Shown here in pieces: positions 22,761 through 35,787 of a stretch of 64,000 nt of DNA (its first letter is position 1; the number at the start of each line of letters is the position of its first letter). The translations under genes were made by a program, and so were the position numbers. The notes below the pieces were generated by a model, which was not told the DNA's origin, did no database searches, and saw nothing but the letters and a program-made list of their open reading frames with translations. This DNA comes from Siphonodentalium dalli (lineage: Eukaryota; Mollusca; Scaphopoda; Gadilida; Siphonodentaliidae). Location of the stretch: contig CP136063.1 in assembly GCA_032622095.1 (NCBI GenBank), forward strand, positions 280,915,426 to 280,979,425, given 5' to 3'.

Positions 22761-23241
22761 TTAAAGGGATACTGTACTCAAATGATGTTATTGGTTTCTA
22801 TTGTCTCTGAGTCGTAGCCGGAATGCGAAAATACAAATTGTCGTTGTCGAGTAATTTTTGTACATGCAGTTTTCAAGCAAATGTATCAAATAAATGTTAT
22901 ATATATGCCTGATAGTCCCATATACTCAATTCAGTTATTGTATAGTCACTAGTCAGTGAGTGGCTTGGGGTTACGCCACGTATCAACATAACTTTTTACA
23001 GGCCACGCGTTGCCCAAATCACTATCCGTCAATTAATTTGATTGCGTCCTGTACACGGAAAATCGTAATTTAATTTATGGCTCCAGCCATAGTTATATTA
23101 AAATTATTAACTTTGATTTTAAGATGACCTATTAACCTGAACGTTTACAGAATACATATTCGATTCAAATTACATATTTTTCTATATATTATCGATATTA
23201 GATCGTTGTCAATTATTGAAAATGGCGTACAGTACCACTTT
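22761..23241. mobile_element. TTAAAGGG(G)TACTGTAC element (family d)
   Basis: Begins TTAAAGGGATACTGTACTC and ends GGCGTACAGTACCACTT. It is closely similar to the copy at 62347-63459, whose ends are exact inverses (TTAAAGGGGTACTGTAC and GTACAGTACCCCTTTAA). About 480 bp, non-coding. Confidence 0.8.
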
Positions 23242-23436
23242 TTTTCTTCTTCTTTTTTTCGGTTATTCTACAACGTTATGTAGTCAAGAAGTGAGATGTT
23301 GTTGAACCGGCCGCCCTTAACAAGTAACTTATGAGAGTGAATGTATCATGTACTATATACATTTAAAGGTCGCCCGGCCTGTTGTTGAGCTGATTTTATT
23401 GCTCTAGGTCTCCTAAATAAAATTCCGAAGATGTTG

Positions 23437-23560
23437 TGGAGAACACACGAAACTTGTCAGTTGTACAGGGACGTGTCGACAGGGGTTGATTGGGGTGTCT
23501 CAACCCCCCCCCCCCGAATTTGGTACAATTTTCTTAGCTGTACAGTCATTGTTCATAGTT
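23437..23560. mobile_element. Family g fragment
   Basis: Matches the left part of 17160-17290, including GAAACTTGTCAGTTGTACAG then GGACGTG, the C-rich run and GAATTTGGTAC. The right end is not present. Confidence 0.65.
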
Positions 23561-24609
23561 TAAATACGTTATGCATGCGTAAGTTCACACACTGTACTTT
23601 TTCAGATATATCTTCAAAATAAATAAAAAATAATATAATCGGTGTCACTTTAAGAAAAATATCGAGTCAGGTGCCCATGTAACGCTATCGACGTAGACAC
23701 TTCTTCTTTCTACTATATATTTTGAGACTTCCGTATATATATATATGTGTGTCCTTTATAGACTCGAAAACGGCTACACCGATTGAGCCCAAACTTGCTA
23801 TCAAAGGGTAAAAAACCACGAGAAGTGCCATCGCACCGCTTCTGGGAACGTCCGAGCACTCCTTCACCCTTCGCCCTGCCACCGTCGTTGAAATTGATGG
23901 GTTAATTATTAAAGAGCGTTCGTATCTGCGGTGTCGTTGTTAAAGAGCGTTTATATACACGGGTATAAATACGGCTCAATCGACCGTTTCGGAAACTGGG
24001 GATATAGAGACGAAATTTCCTACTTAGGGCTTCCAAGGGACGGGGGAGATTTTCGTCGGGTCAGTTTGTCCGCCTGAGGTGACCTTGACCTTGAAACGGG
24101 TACACACAAATGACATTGGGCGATATCTCGGTCGTCAGCGGTGACATCGACGTGAAATTTCTTATGTATGGTCAACTTGGGACGGGGAATATTTTTGTGG
24201 GGTTATATGATAGCATATGCTGTCGGCGTGCCTGTACGGGGTTACCTTGAAAAACCAAAATTAATGGATCGACCAAAGCCATGGGACCAATCCAGCCAGT
24301 GGCGGGCTAATCTGCTAGTATTATATACAGTTCGAATAAAACTGAGTTTGAAAAGATACATATAGTTTTAGTATTAAATTGGAGCTAAATATTTCCCCTA
24401 CCCCCAATAAGGATTTTATCGCAAACATCACAGTAGTTTGTTGAATATCGCTATAAAATGAAAAAGCCCCCACGCCGGAGTGGCCAACAAGCAGAAAATA
24501 TGTGAAATACATCACTTTATCGGAAAATCATAGTCGGCAAATATCCGCTCAGGGGGAGGGTGATCATATGGTAGCTCACGGTCTAATACTGTTCAACCTC
24601 TGGTCAGAG
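23561..24609. other. Non-coding stretch, nothing recognised
   Basis: No supported exon or repeat match beyond two short TTAAAGAGCGTT motifs (about 23910 and 23940), which recall the terminal TTAAAG of the small-element families. The short open frames have no visible features. Confidence 0.4.
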
Positions 24610-24965
24610 TGAGGTGTAAGTTTATATAACGAGGTAAAGTAGTGTTGTAAACATGAGATATATGACATGGATATTTGCATATTTTACCATCAAAGTGCAT
24701 TTCGGAACCTGGGGATGCGTATGTGGGACATTTGGATTGTATAGATTTCCAGAATTTTTTCTGGTCATCTTTCGCGAACATTTCAATTTGCCCGGTTGAA
24801 TCTGTAGAATATTTCTTCACGGCTATGCAATGGGCCCAATCAAACTCGTGTTTCTTCTCGCGATATTCCCGAACAGCAGCGTCAGATGAGTGTGCGGGAC
24901 AACCACCAAAGCCAAGGTTTTTGGTACTGCGTTGTGGCAGATTATAGTTTACGGTTTCAATGTGG
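24610..24965 (-). mobile_element. LINE fragment, antisense
   Basis: About 350 bp similar to 29612-30005 (shared ATGGATATTTGCATATTTTA and GAACATTTC). On the minus strand the frame at 24593-24820 reads DDQKKFWKSIQSKCP, typical of the region between endonuclease and reverse transcriptase in LINE ORF2. Both copies are short and decayed. Confidence 0.55.
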
Positions 24966-26479
24966 TTTGGTGTTCGTCGTTTAATAAATGTGTTACTTTA
25001 TTCATCTTCTGCCAATAACAATATCTGCACTACGTGTGAATTGAGGACATTTATGTCATAAAGCCATACCTGTCGCGATTAAACTCAATGAGGCGTAAAC
25101 ATCACGAAACATTCGGGTTATGGGCAAGCTGGTGCATGATAACGGCATTATACCAACTGAAATCACCTCTGGATTGGTCCGTTTTCGCTAATTCCTAAAT
25201 ATAACTAGTAACGCGGAAGTAGCCGAAAAGTTGCAGGAGACGTACTCTCTGTATTTCATACCGTTTTACCGCTATAATGCATGCTTTGCCGGTATCGATC
25301 GTCAGTATGATTGTCGCGATTTATTTGGGGGTTTCAAAAATTAAAGAAATCCATGCGGGGGGGGGGGGGGTCTTGGAACCATGCGCGCGCCTGAGAACCA
25401 AAACACTAAGTTTTTGTGGCCTTAATCGATACTGATAACTAAAGCGTATTTTGAAGAAATGTTGTTGTTGTTGTTGTTGTATCTTGATGATATGGGGACC
25501 CTCTGTTCGGATTGAGTACATTTAAGTGTATTGAATTTGATAACATAATTATCAGTTTCTGAGCTTCGTTCTTGTAACGTAAATGTAGAAATACAAATTG
25601 TACACAAAACATTCAAACACAGCGAATTTACATGTACATTGGAACTGAAAGTGAAAATGAAAGTAAGATACTGGATCTAATGAGGTAGCTCTGCGTGATT
25701 ATGCAATATTACAGAAAATAGGTCCCGAATAAATCACTGTTTAATTGTTTTATAATCACAATGACATTTGTTCGTGAATAAAACAAAGCAAATGTGCCAC
25801 CTATGGCCAGTTTCTTAATAAACTAATACATTTGATAAGTAAGCCAACAAGACAGATACAACAAATGGCCATTATATGACAATATATCTGGCCGTCATAT
25901 CGCTCGGCAAACAAAACATGCCTGACAGACTGTCACAAAGACGTCCCGATGTATGTGCATTGGAATCCAATGCACCACTGCGTTTTGTTTATGACCACCT
26001 ACATGTATACACCATGTTATTTTTCATTTACAGCTATCTCGAACACGTTTTGTTGCGTTACGCCGACAAAGTTATTTTACATTGGCGGTTACTCAACCGC
26101 GTTGAAAATTACAACCACGTTGGAGAGACGTTACTACCCATTATGAATTTATTTAACCGTTTACGCTACATGTATGTGCATTACAACTTAATGGTAATTT
26201 TCAATGCGGTCTCACAGCGGTTACAACGCGGTCGAGAGGGACACTTATTTCGAGAATATGTGATTTTCTTTATTTCCTGACTTGAACAAAAGTTTTAAAC
26301 CCTCTGGTGGGGAAAGTTGGACTATACATTCAATGTATGCACTAATACAGTATAGTCAATTTTGGACTACCTAATTTCATCTGTTAATGAATCATGGTAA
26401 ACAAAAATATTCACTCCTTTATAATACTTTCAGTAAAGTATTATTATGAATTGAATTAACGTATACGTTATGCGTAATA
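24966..26479. other. Non-coding stretch with a small-element fragment
   Basis: A (GTT)n tract and ATGGGGACCCTCTGTTCGGA then TTGAGTAC at about 25460-25524 are the right end of the TTAAAGGTACTC family. A G run of 12 or more lies near 25358. The 134-codon open frame at 25876-26280 shows no domain, repeat or splice context, and I do not call it a gene. Confidence 0.5.
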
Positions 26480-28790
26480 AGATAACTGAATTACGGCTGA
26501 ACACCTCAAATATAGCATAGAAGAAACTGCCCCAATAATCATGAACATCATAAATACTATATATGAAAAACGAGAAGTCCCAAAAGAAATAAAAACTGGC
26601 ATATTAACACCTGTACCAAAAAAGGACAAAGACCCAACAAAACCAGGGAATTACAGGGGCATAACTATCAGCTCCATAATATGTAAAATTCTTGAAGCAA
26701 CCCTGCAAGACAAACTAGACAACATACTATTACCATCGCAAAATAAAATGCAACGTGGCTTCACTCGGGGCACATCACCCCTAGTGGCCGGGCTTATGAC
26801 AACTGAAGCATTCAATGAAAGCAAAGACATAAATGAGAATCTAATATTAGAAACTCTCGATGCTGAAAAAGCATTTGACGTTGTATGGCATAAAAGCTTA
26901 CCGAGAAAACTATTCATTGATGGGATTCACAGTGACCTATGGCTACTTGTAAACTCATTACACCATGAGGCGAATACAAAGGTAAAATGGGGTGGATCAC
27001 ATTCCACACATATACTACTTCACCAAGGAATAAGACAAGGTGCTAAATATCAGCAATGATATATAAGAGGTTTAACAACGATATGCTAAATCAGCTAAGT
27101 AACCATGCAGCCGGGTTTAAAATTGAGATATAACTGCCCCCCACTTGTGCAGATGATGTAGCCATTTTAGCAAAAACAACAGCTGATTTACAAACTCTCA
27201 CAAGCATTGTATACAACAACTAATGTAAAGATCGGTTCGCAATGAACGCATCCAAATGCGAAATTATCCATATGAAAACATCCACACAAAAAATGAATGA
27301 TGAAATAAAAACTCTCCTAGGCGGAACACCTGTTAATATTGTAGGCTCCACCAAACACCTCGGTGTAGAGCGTAATCCAACGAACACCCCAGATATCCCA
27401 AAACGAATCACAATGGGCAGACGAACCCTATACTCCTTGATGGGAACAGGGCTACATGGAACAAATGGTATATCACCAGTAATAGCATACCAAATGTGGA
27501 ATACTTTTGTCATTCCTAGAATGCTGCATGGTATAGAAATCCTACATATGAAAAAAAAACAGACATAGAGGAACTCGAACGTTTCCAACGAAAAACCATG
27601 AGGCAATTACAGAGTCTCTCAACACGCACAGCAAATGCTGCTACAAATGCACTTATTGGTGCTATTCCCATCCAAGGCACTATAGATCTCAAAATTACAA
27701 CATTCTATATTAATATAGCCAAAACACACAACTCTGCTGAGCGAGATCTTGCAATAAGACAACTTATCATGAAAAATGACAACAGCCATAGTTGGTTTGT
27801 ACATGTCAGAGACATACTTTCCAAATATACCCTTCCTGACCCACTGCACATCATAAGCACCATCCACAGCAAGGAAGATGCCAACAAATGGAAAACAATA
27901 TGTAAAAAAGCTATATACCAATATTGGCATGATATTAATGACAAAGAGTTCTCCAGTAAAGCAACATTAACAATGATTAAACTACAAGAAAACTCAAGCA
28001 GCAAATGTCACTTTGTATGGGAATCATCGAAATACTCGCCCGCTGCCACAAAAAAGGTTATTATAAAAACATGGCTGATGACAGATACTGATCTACTACA
28101 AATTAATAGAAAAAGATTCAGGCAAAACCTCATCTCTGCCGAATGTCCACTCTGCAAACTAACTGATGAGGACAGAATACACTTCGTCTCACAATGTACG
28201 AACACTAACAACCAACGACAATGCTACATACAAAAACTCAAATTATGTCTCCCAAAAATCATTACTGACACATACAATATTGACCAACCAAATCTCTTAA
28301 CTCAGTTAACTATAGACTGCACAAAATTAGAAAATTGGAACCTTACTGATACAGAGAAAAGACAAATTGAAAAACTGGCAAGAAATTTCTTATACTCAAT
28401 CCATGTGCACAGAGTATACATTTTAAAAACAGAAGCAGACAAGCACATATAACTTGACAAACTAACCGAGCTGTACAGGCAAGACAACTTACTTGTAAAT
28501 ATTCTTGTCAACACGACAAATTTTAACTAAAACAGTAATCTTAAAAACAAAACAAAAATATACATGTACATATGTACATATGAAAGCTCAATTCAAAAGC
28601 TCTTAGTTGTTAACTTACACACACAACAATCTTTTAATTCACTATTACCATAATTTTATCAACTCTTTTATCATTATCACAGTTTTACCTTGTTTTACTA
28701 GACTTTTTTTTTACTATCATTATTTTATATACCCAATAATGGGGTGGTCCTCACCTAAAGGAGGGAATTCCACAACAAGCAAGCAAGCAT
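26480..28790 (+). mobile_element. Second, decayed LINE family
   Basis: This remnant is unlike the LINE at 1-2868. It has RT core and C-terminal region only, no endonuclease. The 3' end appears to be the AAGCAAGCAAGC stretch at about 28780-28790, a likely simple-repeat tail. The element lies on the same strand as the RIM-like gene. Confidence 0.85.
26541..28452 (+). pseudogene. LINE reverse transcriptase, multiple frame breaks
   Basis: RT motifs appear in order: NYRGITISSIICKILE, motif A LETLDAEKAFDVVW, LHQGIRQGA, then motif C as CADDVAILAK near 27140-27170. Farther on comes a C-terminal Cys/His motif, CPLCKLTDEDRIHFVSQC (about 28140-28195). The frame is broken at least four times: a register change after RQGA near 27040, stops near 27130 and 27220, and a register change in the A run at 27548-27556. 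The longest intact part is 27598-28452 (284 codons). It cannot make a functional enzyme. Confidence 0.88.
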
Positions 28791-29610
28791 GTGTGTGTAT
28801 TTTAACTTTAAGAAAGGCTTCATGCACTGGTAGTTTGCTAATCGCTTACCTATATAAGTATATTTAATACCAAGATATAAAATGAATGTTTTGAAACACG
28901 TGCTTTTTATCGTAAAATCCGGAAATGATTAAAGTGTATACAAAATATGGAAGATTATGGAAGTGGAACCGGTATATTAAACGATAACCAAACTTAACAT
29001 TTAACGTTGATGATTGATGATTATTCCATCCCATGTGAATTATTATGATATTACCAACAGCCTGAACAGGCAACACATCAGCAGAATATTGTACGCATAT
29101 TGTTAAAAATACAACTGTGTTTTATGTCTTGTGTCGTCCAAATGTCTCCACGAGTCGATGTTAAATCATAGAAGTGTGCCTCTGAATATCGGAACCAATG
29201 CCAGGACCATGATCTGGACATTTCTGTCCGAAATTAAAAGTCGATCGCCATGCAGCAGCCATTTTAAATTTGAAAAGAGATCACGTGGCGTGACGTGGTT
29301 TGCTAGTCAGCCAACCACATGGAAGAACGCACATGCCGCATGGGTAATCTCTCATAGGACACGCAAATAATTCACTCTGCTGGAATCAAACTGTGCCCTG
29401 TGAGAATCAAAGTGATTCCCACGAGAGGCTATCTATACCTCTCGCAATAATTACCCTTCCAACCTGTGCTCTCTTGTATTTAGTGTGCATAGCGTTTAAG
29501 AGTCTGGGTTAATTCGCCAAAGGAAACTGCACTCATGCGAGTTGTGTCTTCAACACCAGGGTGTTTACTACTTGGTAAAGTAACATAGTGTTCAAAGCTC
29601 TGATCTGAAT
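28791..29610. other. Intronic stretch, nothing recognised
   Basis: No coding, repeat or structural signal that I can support. The open frame at 29131-29370 lacks splice signals or a recognisable domain. Confidence 0.4.
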
Positions 29611-29611
29611 G

Positions 29612-30005
29612 AGGTGTGCGTTTATATAACGAGGTAAAGTAGTGTTGCAAACGTGAGCTATATCACATGGATATTTGCATATTTTACCATCAAAGTGCAT
29701 TTTGGAACCTGCATGGGGAGACGTATGTGGGACATTTAGATTGTAAAGATTTCCAGAACTTTGTTCTGGTCATCTTTCGCGAACATTTCCATTTGCGGGG
29801 TTGAATCTGTAATTTTCTTCACGACTATGCAATGGGCCCTACTAAACTCGCGTTTCTTCTCGTGGTATTCCCGACAAGCAGCGTCAGAAGCGTGTGTGGA
29901 ACAACCACCAAAGCCAAGGTTTTCGGTACTGCATCGTGGCCGATTGTAGTTTATGGTTCCAATGTGGTTTGCTGTTCGTGTTCTTTTACTAAATGTGTTA
30001 CTTTA
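29612..30005 (-). mobile_element. LINE fragment, second copy
   Basis: Diverged copy of the segment at 24610-24965, sharing ACGAGGTAAAGTAGTGTTG, ACCATCAAAGTGCATTT and AACCACCAAAGCCAAGG. Small indels break the antisense frame. Confidence 0.6.
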
Positions 30006-31211
30006 TTCATCTGATGCCGATATCTGCACTAAGTGTGAATTGAGGACAGTTATATCTTGTGATGTACTTGCGGACAATGCTAGCCTTGGGATATTCTCCC
30101 TTGTGATACTTTTGCACATTTCGATGCCAATGCATGTTGATGTATACAGGGTTTCGACGTGAATTAGCTAGAGTTTCACCAAATTGCCAATTTTTCTTCC
30201 TTATGAACATTTAGTGTTGCTCTGACTCTCTTTAAAACACGCTTGGTATTACCTATGTTTATTTATTTATTTATTATTATTTTGTTTAGTTTATTTATTT
30301 ATCTATTAATTTCTTTATTGACTTTTGGTCATTCGACAACGTCATGTGGTCAAGAAGCAAGATTTTACGAACTAGGCCGCCCTTATCACTAGAAACTTAT
30401 AAGCGTGACTGCTGTATATCCCAGTGTACTATTGACATAAGGTCGTCAGGCCCGTTTTTGAGCTAATTGTATTGATTCGGTTATGGTCGATTCCTTATGA
30501 ACACCTTGGAAGCAACACGTGCTGCAGTGTAACAATTGGCGTCAGCTTTACCGGATTTATCTGCCATGTAGCTCTCATATTATTACAACAACAATACGAG
30601 ATCGATTTCATCTGATAGACCTCCGCGGGATCATTTCAAATTATTTCCTTATGAACTACAATTCGCCGTGACCGATAACCTATGCATTCTTTTCTCCGGA
30701 GTTATGAGGTTCCGTGCCGAAGGTATGTCATATTAAAAGGAAGACGTTAGCAGGCGGATACCGTACAGGAAACGTTCTTCGTCGGTTCGTATATACAATA
30801 CATCTCTTCAAATAGACCCAAGGCATTCGCAGTGGGTGAATGTGCAAAAAATATATAAGTTTGTAAAAACATCACTTCCAAAAATAACATGAAGATATAG
30901 ATAAATGTTGTTCTTTATAAATTCATTATTGATAGTTCTCCGATAACGTAATTTCGCGTGTTGAAACCATTGTTATGTAAACAAAACTGTTACAGTGATT
31001 TGTCAACACACATCTTCAAACAGCAAGTTAAATTATTTTAGTCTAAATCTGATTTTCATAATATTTTTCAATGCTTTCTCCTTTTTCAATGTTTAAAGTC
31101 AAGTTCTTAGTAAAAGTTTGTTTCTAATTGGTCTTTGATTGGCAATGTTTACATAACAATGATTTTCGTATGCGAAATCTCGTTATTGGAGAGTTATTAA
31201 TAAGTAAAATA
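30006..31211. other. Non-coding stretch with TTTA microsatellite
   Basis: A (TTTA)n-like tract lies at about 30259-30305. Nothing else is recognised. Confidence 0.45.
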
Positions 31212-31490
31212 AGAAAGAAATCGATATATTTTACATGAACTTGTTGGTGATAATCGATATATTTTACATGTACTTGTTGGTGATAATCGATATATTTTAC
31301 ATGTACTTGTTGGTGATAATCGATATTTTTTACATGAACTTGTTGGTGATAATCGATATATTTTACATGTACTTGTTGGTGATAATCGATATATTTTACA
31401 TCTACTTGTTGGTGATAATCGATATATTTTACATGTACTTGTTGGTGATAATCGATATATTTTACATGTACTTGATGATGATATTTGTTT
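31212..31490. repeat. 33-bp minisatellite, about eight copies
   Basis: The unit contains AATCGATATATTTTACATG then TACTTGTTGGTGAT. Copies are nearly identical (ATGTAC, ATGAAC and ATCTAC variants). The 11-codon period yields an open frame (31235-31594) of a hydrophobic repeat, which I treat as a by-product. Confidence 0.95.
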
Positions 31491-32055
31491 TACAGACTTT
31501 TATACAAATTTATGTTATTTTGCATGAACGCAATTCGATGCATTGGAACCCTTTCAAACAAACAATCATGGCTCATTTGAACCTCAACAATTAAAGATAT
31601 ATTATGGTGCATTGAACTTATATGTTAGTACTCAGGCGCTGTGCCAACTGGGGGATGTAAAATTCTAATAACATCGCCGAAAATCTCAACGAAATCGACC
31701 ACACCACTCCATAGAAAGCATCGCCTGAACAATTGTAAATATTTACATCTCGATTCGGGAGCCAACAAACGGCGAAAAACGAACGCAAATGATTTCGTCA
31801 CCGAGAGTCATTGAATTTAATTGATATATAAGAATGACGGTGTGTTTTGTAAATTTGAATTTATATTCGTAAAAATAACTACTTTGAGCAAGATTATTCT
31901 ACAATTCTATTTAAACACCCTACATGAGTGCTTCCCATCACTTTAATTATACGTAGTTTGGGTACAGGTGAAAACAATTAAGGATAGAATGTTGTTATGG
32001 ATGTTATGCGGCCAGGTTAGCGCCACAGCAACGTTAGTGAAAGCCCAAATGGGGC
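31491..32055. other. Non-coding stretch, nothing recognised
   Basis: No supported gene or repeat, apart from the left copy of a 10-bp direct repeat (CAAATGGGGC, 32046-32055) that flanks the next element. Confidence 0.45.
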
Positions 32056-32508
32056 CCGCCATATCAAATCCAGTCGTAAGTCGGGATTTTTTTACCCTGT
32101 GCCAATGCATTCTCTTATATATGCGAGTCGACCATAGGTCGCCTTGCATATATAAGAGAATTCATTGGCCTAACAATTTTTTTATCAGTTTTTTTAAATA
32201 AATGTTTCTTACAATTTTAGGACATAAAATAAAAAAAACATCATTTACCCTGCAGGGAGCCCCACACATATATAGAAGCATATAGAAGAGTGTCGTCTGC
32301 TCATTTTTGTCTGAGGCTCTGTATGGGTGAAATTATAAAATAGTTAAAGAATACAAGAAAAAATTATTAAAATTGTAAAAAATTGTTAGGCCAATGCATT
32401 CTCTTATATATGCGAGGCGACCTATGGTCAATTCGCATATATAAGAGAATGCATTGGCACAGGGTAAAAAAAATCACGACTTACGACTGGATTTGATATG
32501 GCGGGTCA
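32056..32508. mobile_element. Hairpin element with CCCGCCATATC ends (family c), copy 1
   Basis: The inverted ends include CCCGCCATATCAAATCCAG and GTCGTAAGTCGGG. Mirror hairpins lie at 32101-32169 and 32390-32458. The spacer contains GGGAGCCCCACACATATA. Direct repeats CAAATGGGGC at 32046-32055 and 32509-32518 look like a target-site duplication. The left end lacks the TGTGA seen at 46495. Confidence 0.8.
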
Positions 32509-32614
32509 CAAATGGGGCACATACCTGGCCGACACAACTCCATAACAACATTCAACCCGTGTATGTGCTATAATCATGAATCAAGAACATCATTATATTG
32601 GGAATTAATTGTTC

Positions 32615-32982
32615 TTAACCCTTTACCCAACAAACCGGCCAAAAACGGCCAAATAAAGCTGCAACAGCCTAAATTATCTTGGGTCTGTCTCAATAAAACC
32701 ATACAAATATTGATATCATTGGAACCGGCTCATTGACCACATTGTGATGGTTACAGTTATGCCCTGTGCCAATGCATTCTCTTATATATGCGAGTCGACC
32801 ATAGGTCGCCTCGCATATATAAGAGAATGCATTACCATTTTTTCTTACATTCTTTAACAATTTTATAATTTTTAATGTGTTAAGCCAATGCATTCTCTTA
32901 TATATGCGAGGCGACCTATGGTCGATTCGCATATATAAGAGAATGCATTGGCACAGGGCCGTTCTGTTGGGTAAAGGGTTAA
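32615..32982 (-). mobile_element. TTAA hairpin element (family a)
   Basis: TTAA lies at 32615-32618 and 32979-32982, with CCCTTTACCCAACA ends inverted. Hairpins are at 32768-32833 (lacking its last few bases) and 32884-32952. Same orientation as 12082-12416. Confidence 0.88.
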
Positions 32983-34474
32983 GTATGTGATCTATTTTGT
33001 TGCATATCACGTTTTCAATGAATATAGCCTGTCAGCCTCATGCTGGGCTTTAAGGGCTTTAAGGGTCCGCGCTGGACAGAAATATACTTTTGCCAAATTC
33101 TTTTAGAATTTGCCAAATGTTATCCCTGATAGTATCATTTTCTGTAAACTTGATTGGATCTTATGTTTCGACACTCGCGGTTTGAACGACGTTTGGTGTC
33201 GATTGGAAAACATTTAGTTAATAATATACTTGCATCTCTTTCGTGGTTTATCATACAACAATAAATCAATCACCGAACAATAATATGATAGGAGGGTCGC
33301 TTCATCAGAAGGGCGCATCACATTGCAAGATGATTAGCTATGTACACACCACCACCACATAAAATACGGGTAATCCCTCCACCCATCAATACCAATGCTA
33401 CCAGATTAACTTCATCTTAATAGAGGTGTTAACTGTTCCTAAACCATCTAAAACACCACTAATATAATTATATTGCATAAGATTTTCCTGAAATGAATGG
33501 TATTGATCAACCAATATTTTTCTACTTTCTTCAGGAAATAAAAAGTGACTTGCCAAAACTTTTGCCAAACGAAAATATTGTTTGCCAAATGTGAATTATT
33601 TTTGCGATTGGCAAGTTTGGCAAGTGGCAGCGCGAACCCTGGGCTTAGCAATGACAAAATGTCATGAAACAATGTGTTTTGAATCATTTGGAAATTCTTG
33701 TCATAATACCGCGACCATATCCATTTTTGCTATAGCCATAGCATAACAATTTTCAAGAATGCTATAGCCACAACACCGTTTGAGTAATCGACGCAAATTT
33801 AATTTTCGAACACATGTGCATGCGGTTGTGAAGTGTTAATATCATACATCGCCCCACTATATACTTATATGTCTAGTGCTAATACAGATACTAATTAATT
33901 TGAATTAAATTGAGAATACTTCAACATTTTACATTGGAATTTTCAAAGAAAACATGTTCTTTAAACTGAAGTACACCATTTCTGTTGGCGATAACTGCTT
34001 TATTTTCTGAGCCGCTCATCGGTGTTAACTTAGAAAAAGACTAAATGTTGGAGAAAACTGTGTTCATTGGGGAAAAAAACTTACATTAAAACCACGTGCT
34101 TTGAAACCACTGATATAGACGTAACCACTGCTATATGCATATCCGGAAGCAGGGGGTGTTCTCCCTCACATTCTTAGCGACTCACAATAACGAAGGCACT
34201 TTATATAGCGCGGGGTGGATTTTCAGGACAATCCAGTCGCAGGTGTCATTCGATCATTGTGTTTAATATCATTATATAGCATATGTTGTTGTACATGTAA
34301 TTAAAATCCATATTAATTAAATAGCATCACCGCGTGGGGTATAGATAGCCGTATATAAGCTAAACATACATCACGAAAATCACATGCAGATCGATAAAAT
34401 TACACGAGAATGGGATTAGTAGTCTATGTTCATACCAGGTATAGTTAAACGGCTCAGAATAGCTGACACCCAGG
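32983..34474. other. Non-coding stretch, nothing recognised
   Basis: AT-rich intronic DNA. A few TTTGCCAAA motifs recur between 33090 and 33620. No coding block or large repeat can be supported. Confidence 0.45.
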
Positions 34475-35250
34475 GACGTGCCTATGTGGTCTCCGCTGTG
34501 GTGGTGGGGCAGGGACGCGGCACGAGGTTCTCCGTTTTGGGTGAGGGCAGGGATGTGACTAGAGGTTCTCCGTTGTGGGGGAGGCCAGGAATGTGACTAG
34601 ATGGTCTCCGCAGTGGGGTGGGGCAGGGACGTGGCTAGAGGTTTCTCCGTTATGGGGGGGGGGGGGGGCAGGGATGTGACTAGATAGTCTCCGCTGTGAT
34701 GGAGAGAGCAGGAACGTGGCTAGAGGGTTCTCCGTTATGAGGAGGGCAGGGACGCGGCTAGAGGTTCTCCGATGCGGGGGGGCAGGGACGCGGCTAGAGT
34801 GTCTCCTTTGTGAGGGAGAGGGCATGGACGCGGATAAAGGGTCTCGGTTGTGGGGAAGAGGATAGGGATGTGGCTAGAGGGTTCTACGTTATGGGGGATG
34901 GCAGGGACGTGGCTAGAGGGTCTCGGTTGTGGGGGCAGGCCGGGGACGCGGCTAGAGGGTCTCGGTTGTGGGGGTAGGGACGTGGTTAGAGGTTTCTCAG
35001 TTATGGGGGGGGCAGGTACGTGGCTAGAGGTCTCCGTTATGGGGATCGCAGGCCGGGACGTGGCTAGAGGGTCTCCGTTGTGGGGAAGAGGACAGGGACG
35101 TGGCTAGAGGGTTCTCCGTTGTGGGGCAGAGGACAGGGACGTGGTTAGATGGTTCTCCGTTATGGGGAGGGCAGGCCGGGACGTGGCTAGATGGTCCTCC
35201 GTTATGGGGGAGGGCAGGGACGTGGCTAGAGGGTCTCCGTTGTGGGTTAT
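34475..35250. repeat. G-rich minisatellite (AGGGACGTGGCTAGAGG unit)
   Basis: Roughly twenty irregular units of about 35-40 bp, built on AGGGACGTGGCTAGAGGG then TCTCCGTTATGGGG. Unit length varies, partly through G-run differences. Guanines are concentrated on the plus strand. The unit matches the reverse complement of the right end of the family g element at 17418-17446. Open frames across it are array by-products. Confidence 0.9.
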
Positions 35251-35534
35251 TCATTACTGTCCAACTTCGCCCCGTGAAGCCAACCAAAATGAAAAAATTA
35301 GGGAAATTATATTTGCAAGCACTATACCCCCCCCCCCCCCCATTTATTGGGATTTTACAACCGATATCTCAAGATTTCTTTCGAACTGTTAGAAATTTCC
35401 AACATAACAACCCTTGTATATAATATTTCATGTATTTGTAGGTCACAATACATACGTTCAAACCCATCTGCTTGGAAATTAACACTGTCATTATTAACAC
35501 TTCCATAACTCGAGCGTCCTGAATTGTATAATGT

Positions 35535-35785
35535 CTCCCATAGGGAGCCTAACATAAAAGAGAATACATTGGCCGAACAATATTTACCTTGCATTCTCTT
35601 ATATATGCGAGGTTCCTTATGGGAGACTCGCATATATATCAGACAATCGTAGATATCGTGATATAGAAGAGAAGTAAAACAAAGCAATCACTTACAGCTT
35701 AATTAATTCACAATAATTAAGTAAAACAAATGAAATATTACATGCTTAGAGATGTATGGGAGACTCGCATATATAAGAGATTGCC
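35535..35785. repeat. Diverged hairpin copies with TCCCATA loop
   Basis: Partial hairpin arms at about 35535-35575 and 35583-35650, with a further arm at 35755-35785 (GGGAGACTCGCATATATAAG). These carry the variant loop TCCCATAAGGGA-like sequence instead of CGACCATAGGTCG, as at 39594-39662. Confidence 0.65.
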
Positions 35786-35787
35786 AA

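Noticed and set aside
25876-26280. 134-codon open frame.
   Set aside because: No domain, no repeat, no splice signals and no compositional sign of coding; length is within chance for this amount of DNA.
31235-31594. Hydrophobic repeat ORF suggesting a membrane protein.
   Set aside because: Pure translation of a 33-bp minisatellite.
34559-35287. Pro/Ser-rich ORFs on the minus strand and Gly/Trp-rich ones on the plus strand.
   Set aside because: They are confined to the G-rich minisatellite, and the frame changes with unit length.
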